A stretch of 44,296 bases of DNA, taken from contig DLEF01000062.1 in the NCBI GenBank assembly GCA_002481545.1, positions 1 through 44,296 of the forward strand, written 5' to 3'. How positions within the stretch are numbered: the first letter of the stretch is position 1; each line of letters starts with the position of its first letter. This document shows, piece by piece, positions 1-8,603 of this stretch. The stretch comes from Cyanobacteria bacterium UBA7753. Its GTDB lineage: Bacteria; Cyanobacteriota; Vampirovibrionia; Gastranaerophilales; Gastranaerophilaceae. The notes beneath the pieces are model-generated. The model saw nothing but the letters and a program-made list of their open reading frames with translations. It made no database searches and was not told where the DNA came from. A program made the position numbers and the translations under genes.

Positions 1-35
1 GTTGTGACAAGCACAACCCGTGCTACTCGTTTCAT
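1..35. repeat. Left arm of window-flanking inverted repeat
   Basis: Positions 1-35 are the reverse complement of 44208-44242 with one mismatch; similarity continues weakly for about 12 more bases. Each arm can fold as GTTGTG/CACAAC or AGCAC/GTGCT. No gene overlaps it. It may be one copy of a dispersed intergenic repeat or a true pair flanking the locus. Confidence 0.7.
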
Positions 36-70
36 TTAGTTAATATTATTTTTTCTTCTTATGTTAGGTT

Positions 71-99
71 AAAGTAGGGTGCAGTCACTATCGCAACAA
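71..99 (+). repeat. GTAGGGTGC-type palindromic repeat fragment
   Basis: AAAGTAGGGTGCAGTCACTATCGC is an imperfect copy of the GTAGG-plus-hairpin module that is perfect at 40048-40067 (GGTGCGGT/ACCGCACC). It is one member of the dispersed intergenic repeat family of this window. Confidence 0.55.
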
Positions 100-120
100 T
101 ATTTATGCTTTATTTATAGG

Positions 121-168
121 TACAATAAAATAAAGCAGGTATAAGAATATATCTTATACCTGCTTTTA
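121..168 (-). terminator. Bidirectional terminator of the WYL operon
   Basis: A 15-bp perfect stem (132-146 with 152-166) has a 5-base loop and T-rich flanks on both strands. On the minus strand it lies about 30 bases after the stop codon at 198, so it should end the WYL transcript. Confidence 0.8.
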
Positions 169-197
169 TTAATTATATTTTTGTTCTGCCGATGTTA

Positions 198-1094
198 TTA
201 TGCGTTTTCTTGTGTATTATCTAAATCCGCATAGTTTTTCAAAGTATCGTTCAACATATCTTTGAAATCCTGAACATACTCTTTCGGTTTCAACAGTTTG
301 CAAGAAGAATCATATCTCATCAATCTTCTCAAAAGATGTGTCTTATCCTCATATTTGTTAGAGATTACAATATCATCTTCTTTTTTAATTTTGACAATTT
401 GCTCGTTTTCTCTAAGCTGATATCTTCTGGCTAATTTACCTTTCAATTCAAAAACGACTTCTTCATACGGTTCGGTTTCGTTATTTGTTTTCTCGGTAAT
501 TTTGATATCTATAATATTATCAGGATCTATTTCTTGCAACCCTTTTTGGGTAGAAGTTCTGAGCAAGATTTTTCCTTCATCGGAAACACAAACTTCTTTC
601 GGGAAACATTCTTCTTCTTTACCGTCAGCATAAAAGATTCTGATATTGCATTTAGCATCACGGGCTTTTTCATACAGTTTCATAATTCTTCTGTTTATAC
701 TTGATTTTAACCCGTTAGAAGCTTTATAACCTATAATAAAGTGCAATTTTTCAAAGAATGAATTTACATCTTTATTAATTTGAGAAGGTTTTAAATCTTC
801 GCTAAACTCTTCTAATTGATATGCAAGCAACGCTTCATTATCGGTAAACTTTTTCCCGACAGGAAAGTTAACGAAACTGTATTTCCCGTTGATTTTTTGG
901 ATGTCAAATCCGCAGGATTTACAAGTGTTTACGTATTTACTTGCTACAAAGTTATTAAATTCCACACCCGGATAAAGTTTGCTTATAGATGCAATCAATT
1001 CCGGCATGGTCAAGTTCTTTTCAAAAAGACTCAACATTGTGCACATAACGCCGTATGAAGCGTTATTTATTTTACCTGTTACATCATTTGCCAT
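198..1094 (-). CDS. WYL-domain transcriptional regulator (second of pair)
   Basis: Predicted DNA-binding regulator, 298 aa. The first ~100 residues look like a helical winged-helix segment. The middle (about residues 140-205) matches the WYL fold as a run of short strands (IRIFYADGKEEECFPKEVCV, then ILLRTSTQKG), and the C-terminal ~80 residues look like the WCX extension ending in LLRRLMRYDSSCKLLKPKEY. WYL proteins sense ligands, often nucleic acids or nucleotides, and control stress or defence genes. Its ATG lies inside the end of the upstream WYL gene (11-bp overlap), preceded by GAGG, so the two are translated together and may form a heterodimer. The literal W-Y-L triad is not visible, so the ligand pocket is divergent. 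No defence or DNA-repair neighbour reveals the target. Confidence 0.75.
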   Translation of the reverse strand: MANDVTGKINNASYGVMCTMLSLFEKNLTMPELIASISKLYPGVEFNNFVASKYVNTCKSCGFDIQKINGKYSFVNFPVGKKFTDNEALLAYQLEEFSEDLKPSQINKDVNSFFEKLHFIIGYKASNGLKSSINRRIMKLYEKARDAKCNIRIFYADGKEEECFPKEVCVSDEGKILLRTSTQKGLQEIDPDNIIDIKITEKTNNETEPYEEVVFELKGKLARRYQLRENEQIVKIKKEDDIVISNKYEDKTHLLRRLMRYDSSCKLLKPKEYVQDFKDMLNDTLKNYADLDNTQENA

Positions 1095-2013
1095 AAACAG
1101 ACCTCATTCCTTTCAATTTTTCAAATATTTTACGTTTGAACTCATCAGGTTCCAAAACCGTACAATCTCTTGAAAAACTCAACATTCTTTGTACTGCTAT
1201 AAAATCATTGAAATATTTACCGGTTACTATGATGTAATCAGGGTGTTCTTCATCAATGATTTCATTATCATCAAGTTCATATTCTTTAGGATTTGTCAAT
1301 TTGAATTTAACAACAACGTCTTCTCCGAGAGGAGTAGAGCTGTCGAACATATTACAAATAATAGAACGTATCCTTGTTACATTCAGGAATGATTTTTCTC
1401 CAAGGTTATGGTTATAACAATATACATAAAGTTTTCCGTTTCTTACGGCAACTTTTTCTACCGTTATATCAATTTCTTCCTCTTCTTTTCCCGGAGCTTT
1501 GTAAGCAATCCTGATTTTGTTATGTTTCTTTTCGTTTTGTACCAATTCTTTCAACAGGTCAATATCAACGGATTTAAGAGAAGAGATTCCTAAAACCTGT
1601 TCCTTTAATTCCCCGTCCTGCATCTTATCGGCTATATGTTGAAAGAACTTGTGATATAAATACAAGACTTCCGGAGTTGCCTTTCTTGCGACTTTTTTAT
1701 AAACGGTTTTAACCGCGTTTATTTCTTCCTCGGTTGGTTTGAATACAAACGGATGAGAAATAAGTGTGTATTTATGATTATTTCTCTTTGTTGCCTTTGA
1801 TATCTCAAAGCCGCTCTTCTTCAAAGTATTTATATCCATTCTGATTGTATCAATAGAATAGTCTTTTGTAGTCAATCCGCAATCACGCATGAATTGTTTG
1901 ATTTCTTCAAATGATTTCGGACCTTCATACAGCCCTGCCATCAAGGCAAGCGCTCTTGCCCCAGTTAGGGATACCTGTTTACTTTCTTCATGTACTTTTA
2001 TATAATTTTCCAT
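1084..2013 (-). CDS. WYL-domain transcriptional regulator (first of pair)
   Basis: Predicted regulator of 309 aa, same architecture as the downstream gene: N-terminal winged helix (about residues 15-85, with LALMAGLYEGPKSFEEIKQF and DTIRMDINTLKKSGFEI), a linker, then a WYL-like domain (about 165-225, with IRIAYKAPGKEEEEIDITVE and GKLYVYCYNHN) and a C-terminal WCX-like part ending in RMLSFSRDCTVLEPDEFKRK. ATG at 2013 is preceded by GAGG. The pair are diverged paralogs, overlapping by 11 bp and sharing the terminator at 121-168. Paired WYL regulators often act as a heteromer; that is inference here. Upstream, 2014-2267 holds only AT-rich sequence and no clear operator. Confidence 0.78.
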   Translation of the reverse strand: MENYIKVHEESKQVSLTGARALALMAGLYEGPKSFEEIKQFMRDCGLTTKDYSIDTIRMDINTLKKSGFEISKATKRNNHKYTLISHPFVFKPTEEEINAVKTVYKKVARKATPEVLYLYHKFFQHIADKMQDGELKEQVLGISSLKSVDIDLLKELVQNEKKHNKIRIAYKAPGKEEEEIDITVEKVAVRNGKLYVYCYNHNLGEKSFLNVTRIRSIICNMFDSSTPLGEDVVVKFKLTNPKEYELDDNEIIDEEHPDYIIVTGKYFNDFIAVQRMLSFSRDCTVLEPDEFKRKIFEKLKGMRSVYGK

Positions 2014-2267
2014 TTCGCCTCACTTCGTACATAATATCAATATAGTTATTTTACCATAAAAAGCAAATGATTTTGTCTATTTTTTCATTTGCTGATACTC
2101 ATAGTGGCGATTTCGCAATAATATTATTTACTTTTCATTACTAATTATGTGTATCTATATGGGTTTAACCCGATACTATTATACCATAAACAAACGTATT
2201 ATGCTAGATTTTAAATTTAGCAAAATTTGGTGATTATTAATAAAAAAATTAGCTTAATAATACTATT

Positions 2268-2432
2268 ATGAAATTTATTAAATTATTAAAATCTCTAAAC
2301 AGGAAAATCGACAGGTATGACACGCTATCACATACCAATCCTTTCACAATCCCAAGGTATCACTACACAATTGTTTGGGTAGAAGATAAGGTAAAAGACA
2401 ATAACTTTTTCCCTCTCAATGATATTGAATAA
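2268..2432 (+). CDS. Small hypothetical protein, 54 aa
   Basis: Short ORF encoding a basic, aromatic protein beginning MKFIKLLKSLNRKIDRYDTL and ending NNFFPLNDIE. No family recognised. Support comes from position: it sits alone between genes on the other strand, and its stop codon is 13 bases before a good Rho-independent terminator at 2446-2476 on the same strand. There is no obvious Shine-Dalgarno; TACTAT-like bases lie directly before the ATG, so the message may be leaderless. It could instead be a small regulatory RNA whose ORF is accidental. The flanks 2014-2267 and 2477-2595 show nothing else. Confidence 0.4.
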   Translation: MKFIKLLKSLNRKIDRYDTLSHTNPFTIPRYHYTIVWVEDKVKDNNFFPLNDIE

Positions 2433-2445
2433 TCTCTGTTCAATC

Positions 2446-2476
2446 GAGGCTGCCACTCTTGTCAGCCTCTTTTATT
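2446..2476 (+). terminator. Rho-independent terminator
   Basis: GAGGCTG (2446-2452) pairs with CAGCCTC (2463-2469) around a 10-base loop and is followed by TTTTATT. It ends the transcript carrying the 54-aa ORF. Confidence 0.75.
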
Positions 2477-2595
2477 GTGAACATTTTGAACACAAAAATT
2501 TTTATAAAATATTTATATCAAAATGAGGTTTTAGTACTTATTAAAGTAAGTACTAATGATGTTTAGTAAATGTTTAACATTGTGAAAAACAGGAG

Positions 2596-3435
2596 TTATT
2601 CCTCTGTTTCTTTCTTTTTTCTTTTTATGTTTATCTTTTTCAGGTGTTGTTCAAACTCACGATACCATGCCAATTTTTGTTGGAAAAGAGTATCATAACC
2701 GTCAAAATTAGCATTTGATATATCAAGTTTCTGTCGGTCGCAGAGTTCCTCTAATTTTTGAGCTAAGAATTTTGAATATTCTTTTCGGTCCATTTTGTCT
2801 TCTTGAGGGGTGAGTTCCATATTTTCACCCATTTCTATCCAAACTTCCGGTCTGTTATCTCTCATAAAGAAATAATTAACCGCAATCGGAATAAGATTAA
2901 CCTTGCCGTATTTTTGTGCAGCTTTTTCGACAATATACGCCAGCCCCGTTTGAAAAACAATCGGTCTGTGATCCGGCGGATTAATTATCCCTTGCGGAAA
3001 CAGATATAAAATACTGTTTAAATCCTGTAAAACTCTGACGGAATATTTTAAAGATTCCATGGCTGTCAGGGCATTTTTCTTATTTACGCTAAATCCGCCG
3101 CCGCGTCTTATTACAGGGAATCTGTTGAGTTCCTCTATCATAAGACGTATTTCTTTTTTGCACAGTCTGTTACAAATAGTGTATCCGACTATGCCGTCCC
3201 ACCAGTTTGTATGAGGAGCGAAAAATATTGTCGGATATTTTTCGTCACGTTTGAGGAAATTTTCATACCCTTTATAACGAAATGCATAAAATCTGTTTTC
3301 CAACAAACCGTAAAACGCAAAATCAGCAATCTTCAGCCAAAATTTTGACGTTCTTGCAGGGCGGAAATGTTCCTCTTTATCTCTTAATTTTGTAGGCGGT
3401 ACTTCGCTATATAATTTCTTTAAGTTCTCGTCCAT
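2596..3435 (-). CDS. PlsC-like lysophospholipid/glycerol acyltransferase family protein
   Basis: Membrane-associated acyltransferase family protein, 279 aa. It shows the acyltransferase motif I H-x4-D (APHTNWWDG, near residue 75) and a variant of motif III as FPQGIINPP (near 145), where FPEGT is usual. PlsC-type enzymes move an acyl chain from acyl-CoA or acyl-ACP to lysophosphatidate or another glycolipid. The length fits the soluble or monotopic members often found in Cyanobacteria, so the acceptor need not be lysophosphatidate. There is no Shine-Dalgarno; instead a good promoter (TTGAAA, 17 bp, TATCAT) ends six bases before the ATG, implying a leaderless message. It stands alone between a terminator and a divergently transcribed kinase. 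Confidence 0.8.
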   Translation of the reverse strand: MDENLKKLYSEVPPTKLRDKEEHFRPARTSKFWLKIADFAFYGLLENRFYAFRYKGYENFLKRDEKYPTIFFAPHTNWWDGIVGYTICNRLCKKEIRLMIEELNRFPVIRRGGGFSVNKKNALTAMESLKYSVRVLQDLNSILYLFPQGIINPPDHRPIVFQTGLAYIVEKAAQKYGKVNLIPIAVNYFFMRDNRPEVWIEMGENMELTPQEDKMDRKEYSKFLAQKLEELCDRQKLDISNANFDGYDTLFQQKLAWYREFEQHLKKINIKRKKKETEE

Positions 3436-3441
3436 ATATCA

Positions 3442-3470
3442 ATGATAACATCTTTATTTTTCTTTTTCAA
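3442..3470 (-). promoter_or_regulatory. Promoter giving a leaderless acyltransferase mRNA
   Basis: On the minus strand, -35 TTGAAA (3470-3465) and -10 TATCAT (3447-3442) are 17 bp apart. The -10 box ends six bases before the ATG at 3435, so transcription should start at or next to the start codon. Confidence 0.55.
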
Positions 3471-3523
3471 TTTTTTTATATGATATTATTATATTAATAG
3501 GGGTAGGATAATTAATATTAATT

Positions 3524-5200
3524 ATGGAAAAGTTTGAGTTCTTTAATAAATTCAGTAATCCGGTACTTATCGTGGAGAATGAAACCTTCGACGTTAAGTA
3601 TCAAAATAACGCATTTAAAAGAGCTTTCCCCGATTTTAAAACCCTAAAAACATTTTCGCATAAACTTAGCTGCGAAATATGTCTTTTGGATACCAGCAAT
3701 TGGGAAGCTCATTCTCCTATTTTGCAAGCCATAGAATCCAATGAAAGTTTTATTACCCATGTCAGTTATCAATATCAAACGAACAAGCACAGATATTATG
3801 ATATAAATGCTCTCAAACGCGGAAGAGGGAAATATAAAGGCAAGTATACAATTATTTTCTTTGTAGATGTCACGGCGGATGTAGAATACCAACAATTACT
3901 TGAAGAAAAAAATGCCGTTGAAAAAAAATGTGAACTTTTAGACGAAGATATTAAAAGCTTGGAGTCAATAAAGGATAAGGCACAAACACAGGCTCTCAAA
4001 ATGGCTTTAATCAATAAAATATCCAATATAATGAATGAATCTATTGATTTGCCTGCCATTATTGTACCTACATTGAAAGAACTTTCGATTTTATTTAATT
4101 CTTTCAGAACGTATTATGCAGAATATAATATGAAGATTAATCAATTTAAGATAACTCAAATCTTGGATGAAGAAGAAAAACAGGGCATGCCTATTATGTT
4201 TGATTCAAGCGTGATGCAAAAAATAAGTAAAAATGAAATCTCGGATATGCCATGCCTAAAGGAATATTTGTCCGCTCAGCCGTTTAAAGAGGCGGTGCAG
4301 AGGATTGTTTTCCCGATTTACTATATGAAAGAACTGCTCGGGGTTGTTGTTCTTCTGTCTCGCCAGCACAGAGAACTAAGGGAAGAAAAGGATATCATAG
4401 AAAACATCTCCTCTCAGCTTGGCACCGCTATTGTCCATGCCAAACTGTATAAAAAGAATTTGGAGACCGTAAAAGAACTCAAAAAAACACTTAAAGAATT
4501 GAATGAAACTCAATTACAGCTTATCAATTCGGAAAAAATGGCGTCTTTAGGGCAATTGATAGCGGGTGTTGCGCACGAGATAAATACTCCGATTGCAGCC
4601 ATAAAAGCCAATAACGAGATTTATACCAAACTTATTAATAAAATAGATGATACAAAATTGCGTGAATTGTTTGACCATATTAATAATACGGATAAAGAAG
4701 CCATAAAGAAGATAAATAACCTTGTGATTTCACTTAAAACCTTTGTAAGACTGGATGAAGCCGAACAACAAGAGGCTGATATTAATAAGGAAATGGACAT
4801 TATACTTGATTTAATCAGGCATGAAACAAAGCACGGCATAAAAGTAATCAAAAATTACGGCAAAATCCCAATGATTAACTGCTATCCAAACATGCTTAAT
4901 CAGGTGTTTATGAACATTCTTGTTAATGCATGTCAGGCAATAGAGAATGAGGGAACAATTGTAATAACTACAAGTTTTAAGGACGGAAACCTTGTCGTAT
5001 CAATCAAAGATGACGGCAAAGGCATGAAGGATACGAAGAAAATCTTTGATGCGGGCTACACGACTAAAGGTGCGGGCATCGGGACGGGGCTCGGACTGGC
5101 TATTTCCGCCAAAATAATCGCTAAGCACAAAGGCAAAATCGACGTAAAAAGCGAGGTGGAAGTCGGCAGTGAATTTATTATTACTATCCCTAGTAAGTAA
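3524..5200 (+). CDS. Orphan sensor histidine kinase with PAS-like and GAF-like domains
   Basis: Cytoplasmic-looking sensor kinase, 558 aa, no transmembrane segment. Order: PAS-like region (1-120), coiled coil (about 122-160), GAF-like sensor (about 170-305), second coiled coil, HisKA with phospho-acceptor H351 in GVAHEINTP, then HATPase_c with N box (NILVNA, about 464-469), G1 (DDGKGM, 496-501), GYTTKG and G2 (GIGTGLGL, 518-525). All catalytic motifs look intact. No response regulator is encoded nearby, so it is an orphan whose partner is elsewhere. Signal is unknown; soluble PAS-GAF kinases commonly sense redox state, cyclic nucleotides or small molecules. Purines resembling a ribosome site (GGGGTAGGA) lie about 15 bases before the ATG. 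It stands alone. Confidence 0.9.
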   Translation: MEKFEFFNKFSNPVLIVENETFDVKYQNNAFKRAFPDFKTLKTFSHKLSCEICLLDTSNWEAHSPILQAIESNESFITHVSYQYQTNKHRYYDINALKRGRGKYKGKYTIIFFVDVTADVEYQQLLEEKNAVEKKCELLDEDIKSLESIKDKAQTQALKMALINKISNIMNESIDLPAIIVPTLKELSILFNSFRTYYAEYNMKINQFKITQILDEEEKQGMPIMFDSSVMQKISKNEISDMPCLKEYLSAQPFKEAVQRIVFPIYYMKELLGVVVLLSRQHRELREEKDIIENISSQLGTAIVHAKLYKKNLETVKELKKTLKELNETQLQLINSEKMASLGQLIAGVAHEINTPIAAIKANNEIYTKLINKIDDTKLRELFDHINNTDKEAIKKINNLVISLKTFVRLDEAEQQEADINKEMDIILDLIRHETKHGIKVIKNYGKIPMINCYPNMLNQVFMNILVNACQAIENEGTIVITTSFKDGNLVVSIKDDGKGMKDTKKIFDAGYTTKGAGIGTGLGLAISAKIIAKHKGKIDVKSEVEVGSEFIITIPSK

Positions 5201-5524
5201 TATATAATATTTTAGAACAGCTGATTTTTTATTGTTATTGTTGACTTTCCGCCATGTTGTTTAATAATTGTTAAGAAAAACCAATTTATTTTAATCATGG
5301 GTGGAGTGTTTTTTTAGAAAATATGGTATATTACTATTACCGGATTAAGTGTATATTTTACCCTTATCCGATATCAAATAAGAGACTTACATGGTAATAT
5401 ATGGAAATAAACTTAATAAAAGTACATAATCAACAATAAAAAAGGCAATAAATTTTAAGAACATGTTTTTATATAAAGTGTAAGTTAGTGTAAATTATAA
5501 TATTGTATGTCGGAGGTTATCTAA
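5201..5524. other. Intergenic region with promoter for the HEAT-repeat gene
   Basis: This 324-bp gap has no ORF I can support. An imperfect dyad near 5340-5371 (CGGAT-AAG with CTT-ATCCG) and a TATAAT at 5496-5501 are visible. The -35 is unclear. CGGAGGT at about 5511-5517 is a strong Shine-Dalgarno for the next gene. Confidence 0.45.
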
Positions 5525-6379
5525 ATGACAATATCTGTAATAGGTAAGAAAAAACAAGTAAAGAAATCTTTTGAAGAATTATTAACAGACTTAAAGACCA
5601 GCAGTTCTGAAAAAGTAAGATATAATGCAGCTCGTATGCTTGGTGAAATGGGTGATTCCAATGCAGTTGAGCCGTTAATCGACGTATTAAGAAACGACAA
5701 GAACGGTTCTGTTCGTTTATACGCTGCAAGAGCTTTAGGTGAGTTAGGTGATTCAAGAGCTACAGAATATTTGATTGAATCATTAAGAGAAGACAGAAAC
5801 GTTGATGTTAGAGTTCGTGCAGCTCGTGCATTAGGTCGTTTAGGCGGTAAGATTGTTGTTGAACCGTTGGTTGAAGCTCTTAACGATGAAAACCCTCAAG
5901 TTTGTATTACCGCTACCGATGCTTTAATTGAAATCGGTGATGTTGCAACTGATGCTTTAATCGGTTCATTAAACCACGAAAAAGTTAATGTTCGTTGCGA
6001 TGCTACCAGAGCATTAGGTGAAATCGGTAACAAAAAAGCTGTTGACCACGTTATTAAAATGTTATATGACGAATGGGTTAACGTTAGAATTTACGCAGTA
6101 ACTTCTTTAGGTAAATTAAATGACAGAAAAGCAGTTCCTGCTTTGATTGAAGTTATGAAGAACGAAAAAGAAAACGAATTGGTTAGAGCCGGTGCAGCTG
6201 CTGCATTGGGTGTTCTTCGTGACCAAAGAGCATTGTTACCTTTAAGAGAATTGATTATGGCAGCTGAAGAATTAGGCGAATTGGAAGATACAGCTCTTAA
6301 ATCTTTCAAGAAAATCATGGCTGCTAACTGGCAATCAATTCCTGGTGCTACAGCACAAAAGAAACCTGCTGCAGTTTAA
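5525..6379 (+). CDS. HEAT-repeat (PBS-lyase-like) scaffold protein
   Basis: 284-aa protein made almost entirely of about eight ~31-residue HEAT repeats, each with a pattern like VRxxAARALGELGDxxAxxxLI (e.g. near residues 63-80 and 94-110). Such repeats form a curved solenoid for protein binding and are the same type found in phycobiliprotein lyases and oriC-proximal HEAT proteins of Cyanobacteria. No catalytic motif is visible, so a scaffold role is the safe call; a lyase role is unlikely without phycobiliproteins. CGGAGGT sits before the ATG. Codons are enriched in GCT/GTT/GGT compared with neighbours, suggesting strong expression. It is monocistronic, with a promoter-like TATAAT upstream and a strong terminator at 6419-6450. 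Confidence 0.88.
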   Translation: MTISVIGKKKQVKKSFEELLTDLKTSSSEKVRYNAARMLGEMGDSNAVEPLIDVLRNDKNGSVRLYAARALGELGDSRATEYLIESLREDRNVDVRVRAARALGRLGGKIVVEPLVEALNDENPQVCITATDALIEIGDVATDALIGSLNHEKVNVRCDATRALGEIGNKKAVDHVIKMLYDEWVNVRIYAVTSLGKLNDRKAVPALIEVMKNEKENELVRAGAAAALGVLRDQRALLPLRELIMAAEELGELEDTALKSFKKIMAANWQSIPGATAQKKPAAV

Positions 6380-6418
6380 TCAACAATATTTAAGACAAAT
6401 CTACAACATACAATATAC

Positions 6419-6450
6419 AAAAGCGGATTTCCCAAAATCCGCTTTTTATT
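6419..6450 (+). terminator. Terminator of the HEAT-repeat gene
   Basis: A 12-bp stem (6419-6430 with 6435-6446) with a CCCA loop contains GCGGAT and is followed by TATTTG. It lies 40 bases after the stop at 6379. Confidence 0.85.
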
Positions 6451-6471
6451 TGCTTAAAATAATAGTACATA

Positions 6472-6503
6472 AAAATCCGCCATATTTATATACGGCGGAT
6501 TTT
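6472..6503 (-). terminator. Terminator of the 42-aa gene
   Basis: AAAATCCGCC (6472-6481) pairs with GGCGGATTTT (6494-6503). Read on the minus strand it is followed by TTTTT and lies about 20 bases after the stop at 6525. Its stem sequence resembles that of the neighbouring plus-strand terminator. Confidence 0.7.
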
Positions 6504-6524
6504 AAAATAATCGGAAGTACCGTT

Positions 6525-6653
6525 TTAGTACATTAACTCATACTGAGCTATTCTGTATGCCAAGTCTTCAAAGAACTCTTTTATGCCTTCAAAATAAATG
6601 GCAAGTGTTTCTTTGAAACTTACGGTACCCGGTAATAAAAATTCGTCAAACAT
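6525..6653 (-). CDS. Small hypothetical acidic protein, 42 aa
   Basis: 42-aa protein starting MFDEFLLPGTVSFKETLAIY and ending RIAQYELMY. No family recognised. The central part (FKETLAIYFEGIKEFFEDLA) would form an amphipathic acidic helix. It looks real because AAAGGAGTT lies 8 bases before the ATG and a dedicated terminator follows the stop. It is transcribed alone, convergent with the HEAT gene. Small acidic amphipathic proteins of this kind may be regulators or membrane-interacting peptides; nothing here decides between them. Confidence 0.65.
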   Translation of the reverse strand: MFDEFLLPGTVSFKETLAIYFEGIKEFFEDLAYRIAQYELMY

Positions 6654-6943
6654 AAAGTAACTCCTTTGACACTTCATATCCGTTTTAATTAACGGCAAGT
6701 TTTGAAAAATCTTTAGAATATTGTTACAAAAATAAATAAAGTGTTATTAATTCATGAGTTTATGGAATATAGTAAATAGAAGAATTTGCACCTTAACATC
6801 CGACTATACAAAACTTTACATTTCCCCCAAGGAAAAAAGTGGCGGAAGTCAGCAATACGGTTGATATTTCAATAGAAATTAAATATGATATATAAAAAAT
6901 CAAAAGAGATATGTTATAATTCTGTTGGAGACCTGATAAATAA
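6654..6943. other. Divergent intergenic region
   Basis: This 290-bp gap separates the 42-aa gene (minus) from the R3H ATPase (plus). A TATAAT is present at about 6915-6920, followed by TTGGAGACC as ribosome site. No hairpin or further ORF is supported. Confidence 0.4.
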
Positions 6944-8545
6944 ATGAACAACCTACAATTTCAGAATGATGTAAACCGATTATTAGCGGTTTTGCCTGAC
7001 AAAATCAGGAGTCACGTCACGTATTCGATGATGGACGATGTTATTGAGATAGTGCTGGATATAGGACGACAACCCGAGATTCGACATTCGGACGGAAAGA
7101 TTGACAAACTCGACACGGGTGAGATTACGCAGGAAGATATAGATGCGGTAACTTCTAAAATCCCCGAGTTTACACACGATAACCGTTCGGGGATACCCGG
7201 AACCTTGCACCGTATCAGCGCGATACGTAACAGACAAGGTAAAGTCATAGGACTCACATGCAGAGTCGGCAGAGTAGTTACGGGAACGATTGCTTGTATC
7301 AAAGATTTTTGTTTGATGGGTAAGAGCATTTTATTTTTGGGACGTCCCGGAGTAGGTAAAACAACTAAATTGCGTGAAATATCACGTTTGCTTGCTGATG
7401 AATTAGGCAAGCGAGTTATCGTTGTTGATACCTCTAACGAAATCGCAGGTGACGGCGATATCCCGCACCCTGCAATAGGTTCGGCAAGAAGAATGCAGGT
7501 TCGCCAACCTGAATATCAAAAAGATATTATGATTGAGGCTGTCGAAAACCACACCCCTGAAGTCATCGTAGTAGATGAAATCGGGACGGAAGAAGAGGCA
7601 CAGGCAGCAAGAACAATCGCGGAACGTGGTGTTATGCTTATTGCAACCGCTCACGGTAATACACTCGAAAACCTTATCAAAAACCCGACTTTATCGGATT
7701 TGGTAGGCGGTATCCAATCTGTAACATTAGGTGATGATGAGGCAAAACGCAGAGCATCACAGAAAACTGTTCTTGAACGTGAAAAACAACCGACATTTGA
7801 TATAGTAATCGAAATTATCGACAGAAACACTCTTGCGGTATACAAAGACACAGCAGAGGCTGTTGACTATATCTTGAGAGGATGGCCGATAAGACCTGAG
7901 ATAAGAAAAGTTGACGAAGGCGAAGACGCCAAAATCGCTAACCAGTCGGTTCCTGAACGTATATCAAATATAGAAGATAAACTGCTTGATAACAGAAAGG
8001 AAAATCCGCTCAACTTCAGCTTTTCAAGAAAAGATTATGTCGAGAACGTAAAGCCTATCAAGAAAATATATCTGTATGCGGTCTCAAGGAGTATTGTTGA
8101 AAAGGCTATTGAACGGCTTGATTTGAATGCGGAACTCACGAGAAACATAGATGATGCGGATTTGGTTATTGCACATAAAAACTTTGCAAAAGGCGGAGCA
8201 AAGATTCTCTCTACCGCAAACGAATACAGATTGCAGGTATTCTATGTAAAGACAAACTCAATGGCACAGATACAGAAAGTCTTGAAAGAGGCACTCTGTG
8301 TTGAGGATGATTACCACGATACAATCCACGGATACTATGACGACGCGGAACGTGCATTGGATGAGGCAAAAGCCGCTATAAACAAGATTCTTGCAGGAGC
8401 AAAGAATATTGAGTTAAATCCTCAAAACCAAAAAATAAGAAAACTGCAGCACGAACTTGTTGAACAGCACAACCTTGAGAGCAGTTCTGTCGGCGAAGGT
8501 AAAGACAGACACTTAAGAATTGTCGGCGGCAGTGATAATTCATAA
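6944..8545 (+). CDS. R3H and AAA-type ATPase, Ycf45 family
   Basis: 533-aa nucleic-acid-binding ATPase. The N-terminal part (about 30-115) precedes a P-loop domain with Walker A GRPGVGKTTK (133-142), VVDTSNEIAGDGD (about 160-172) and Walker B VIVVDEIG (about 210-217), a secretion-ATPase-like core related to SpoIIIAA. The middle (about 370-440) is less conserved, and the C-terminus (about 455-530) is an R3H-type single-stranded nucleic-acid-binding region. This architecture is characteristic of Ycf45 proteins in Cyanobacteria and plastids, so it marks the lineage. The cellular role is not established. TTGGAGACC precedes the ATG; the gene is monocistronic with a shared terminator at 8567-8600. 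Confidence 0.88.
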   Translation: MNNLQFQNDVNRLLAVLPDKIRSHVTYSMMDDVIEIVLDIGRQPEIRHSDGKIDKLDTGEITQEDIDAVTSKIPEFTHDNRSGIPGTLHRISAIRNRQGKVIGLTCRVGRVVTGTIACIKDFCLMGKSILFLGRPGVGKTTKLREISRLLADELGKRVIVVDTSNEIAGDGDIPHPAIGSARRMQVRQPEYQKDIMIEAVENHTPEVIVVDEIGTEEEAQAARTIAERGVMLIATAHGNTLENLIKNPTLSDLVGGIQSVTLGDDEAKRRASQKTVLEREKQPTFDIVIEIIDRNTLAVYKDTAEAVDYILRGWPIRPEIRKVDEGEDAKIANQSVPERISNIEDKLLDNRKENPLNFSFSRKDYVENVKPIKKIYLYAVSRSIVEKAIERLDLNAELTRNIDDADLVIAHKNFAKGGAKILSTANEYRLQVFYVKTNSMAQIQKVLKEALCVEDDYHDTIHGYYDDAERALDEAKAAINKILAGAKNIELNPQNQKIRKLQHELVEQHNLESSSVGEGKDRHLRIVGGSDNS

Positions 8546-8566
8546 TTAAATTTATAATACAAAATT

Positions 8567-8600
8567 AAAAAAGCGATTCATATTATACAAATCGCCTTTT
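8567..8600. terminator. Shared bidirectional terminator
   Basis: AAAAAGCGATT pairs with AATCGCCTTTT across a 12-base loop with one bulged C. It has A/T tracts on both sides and lies between the convergent R3H gene and the 86-aa gene. Confidence 0.6.
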
Positions 8601-8603
8601 ATA

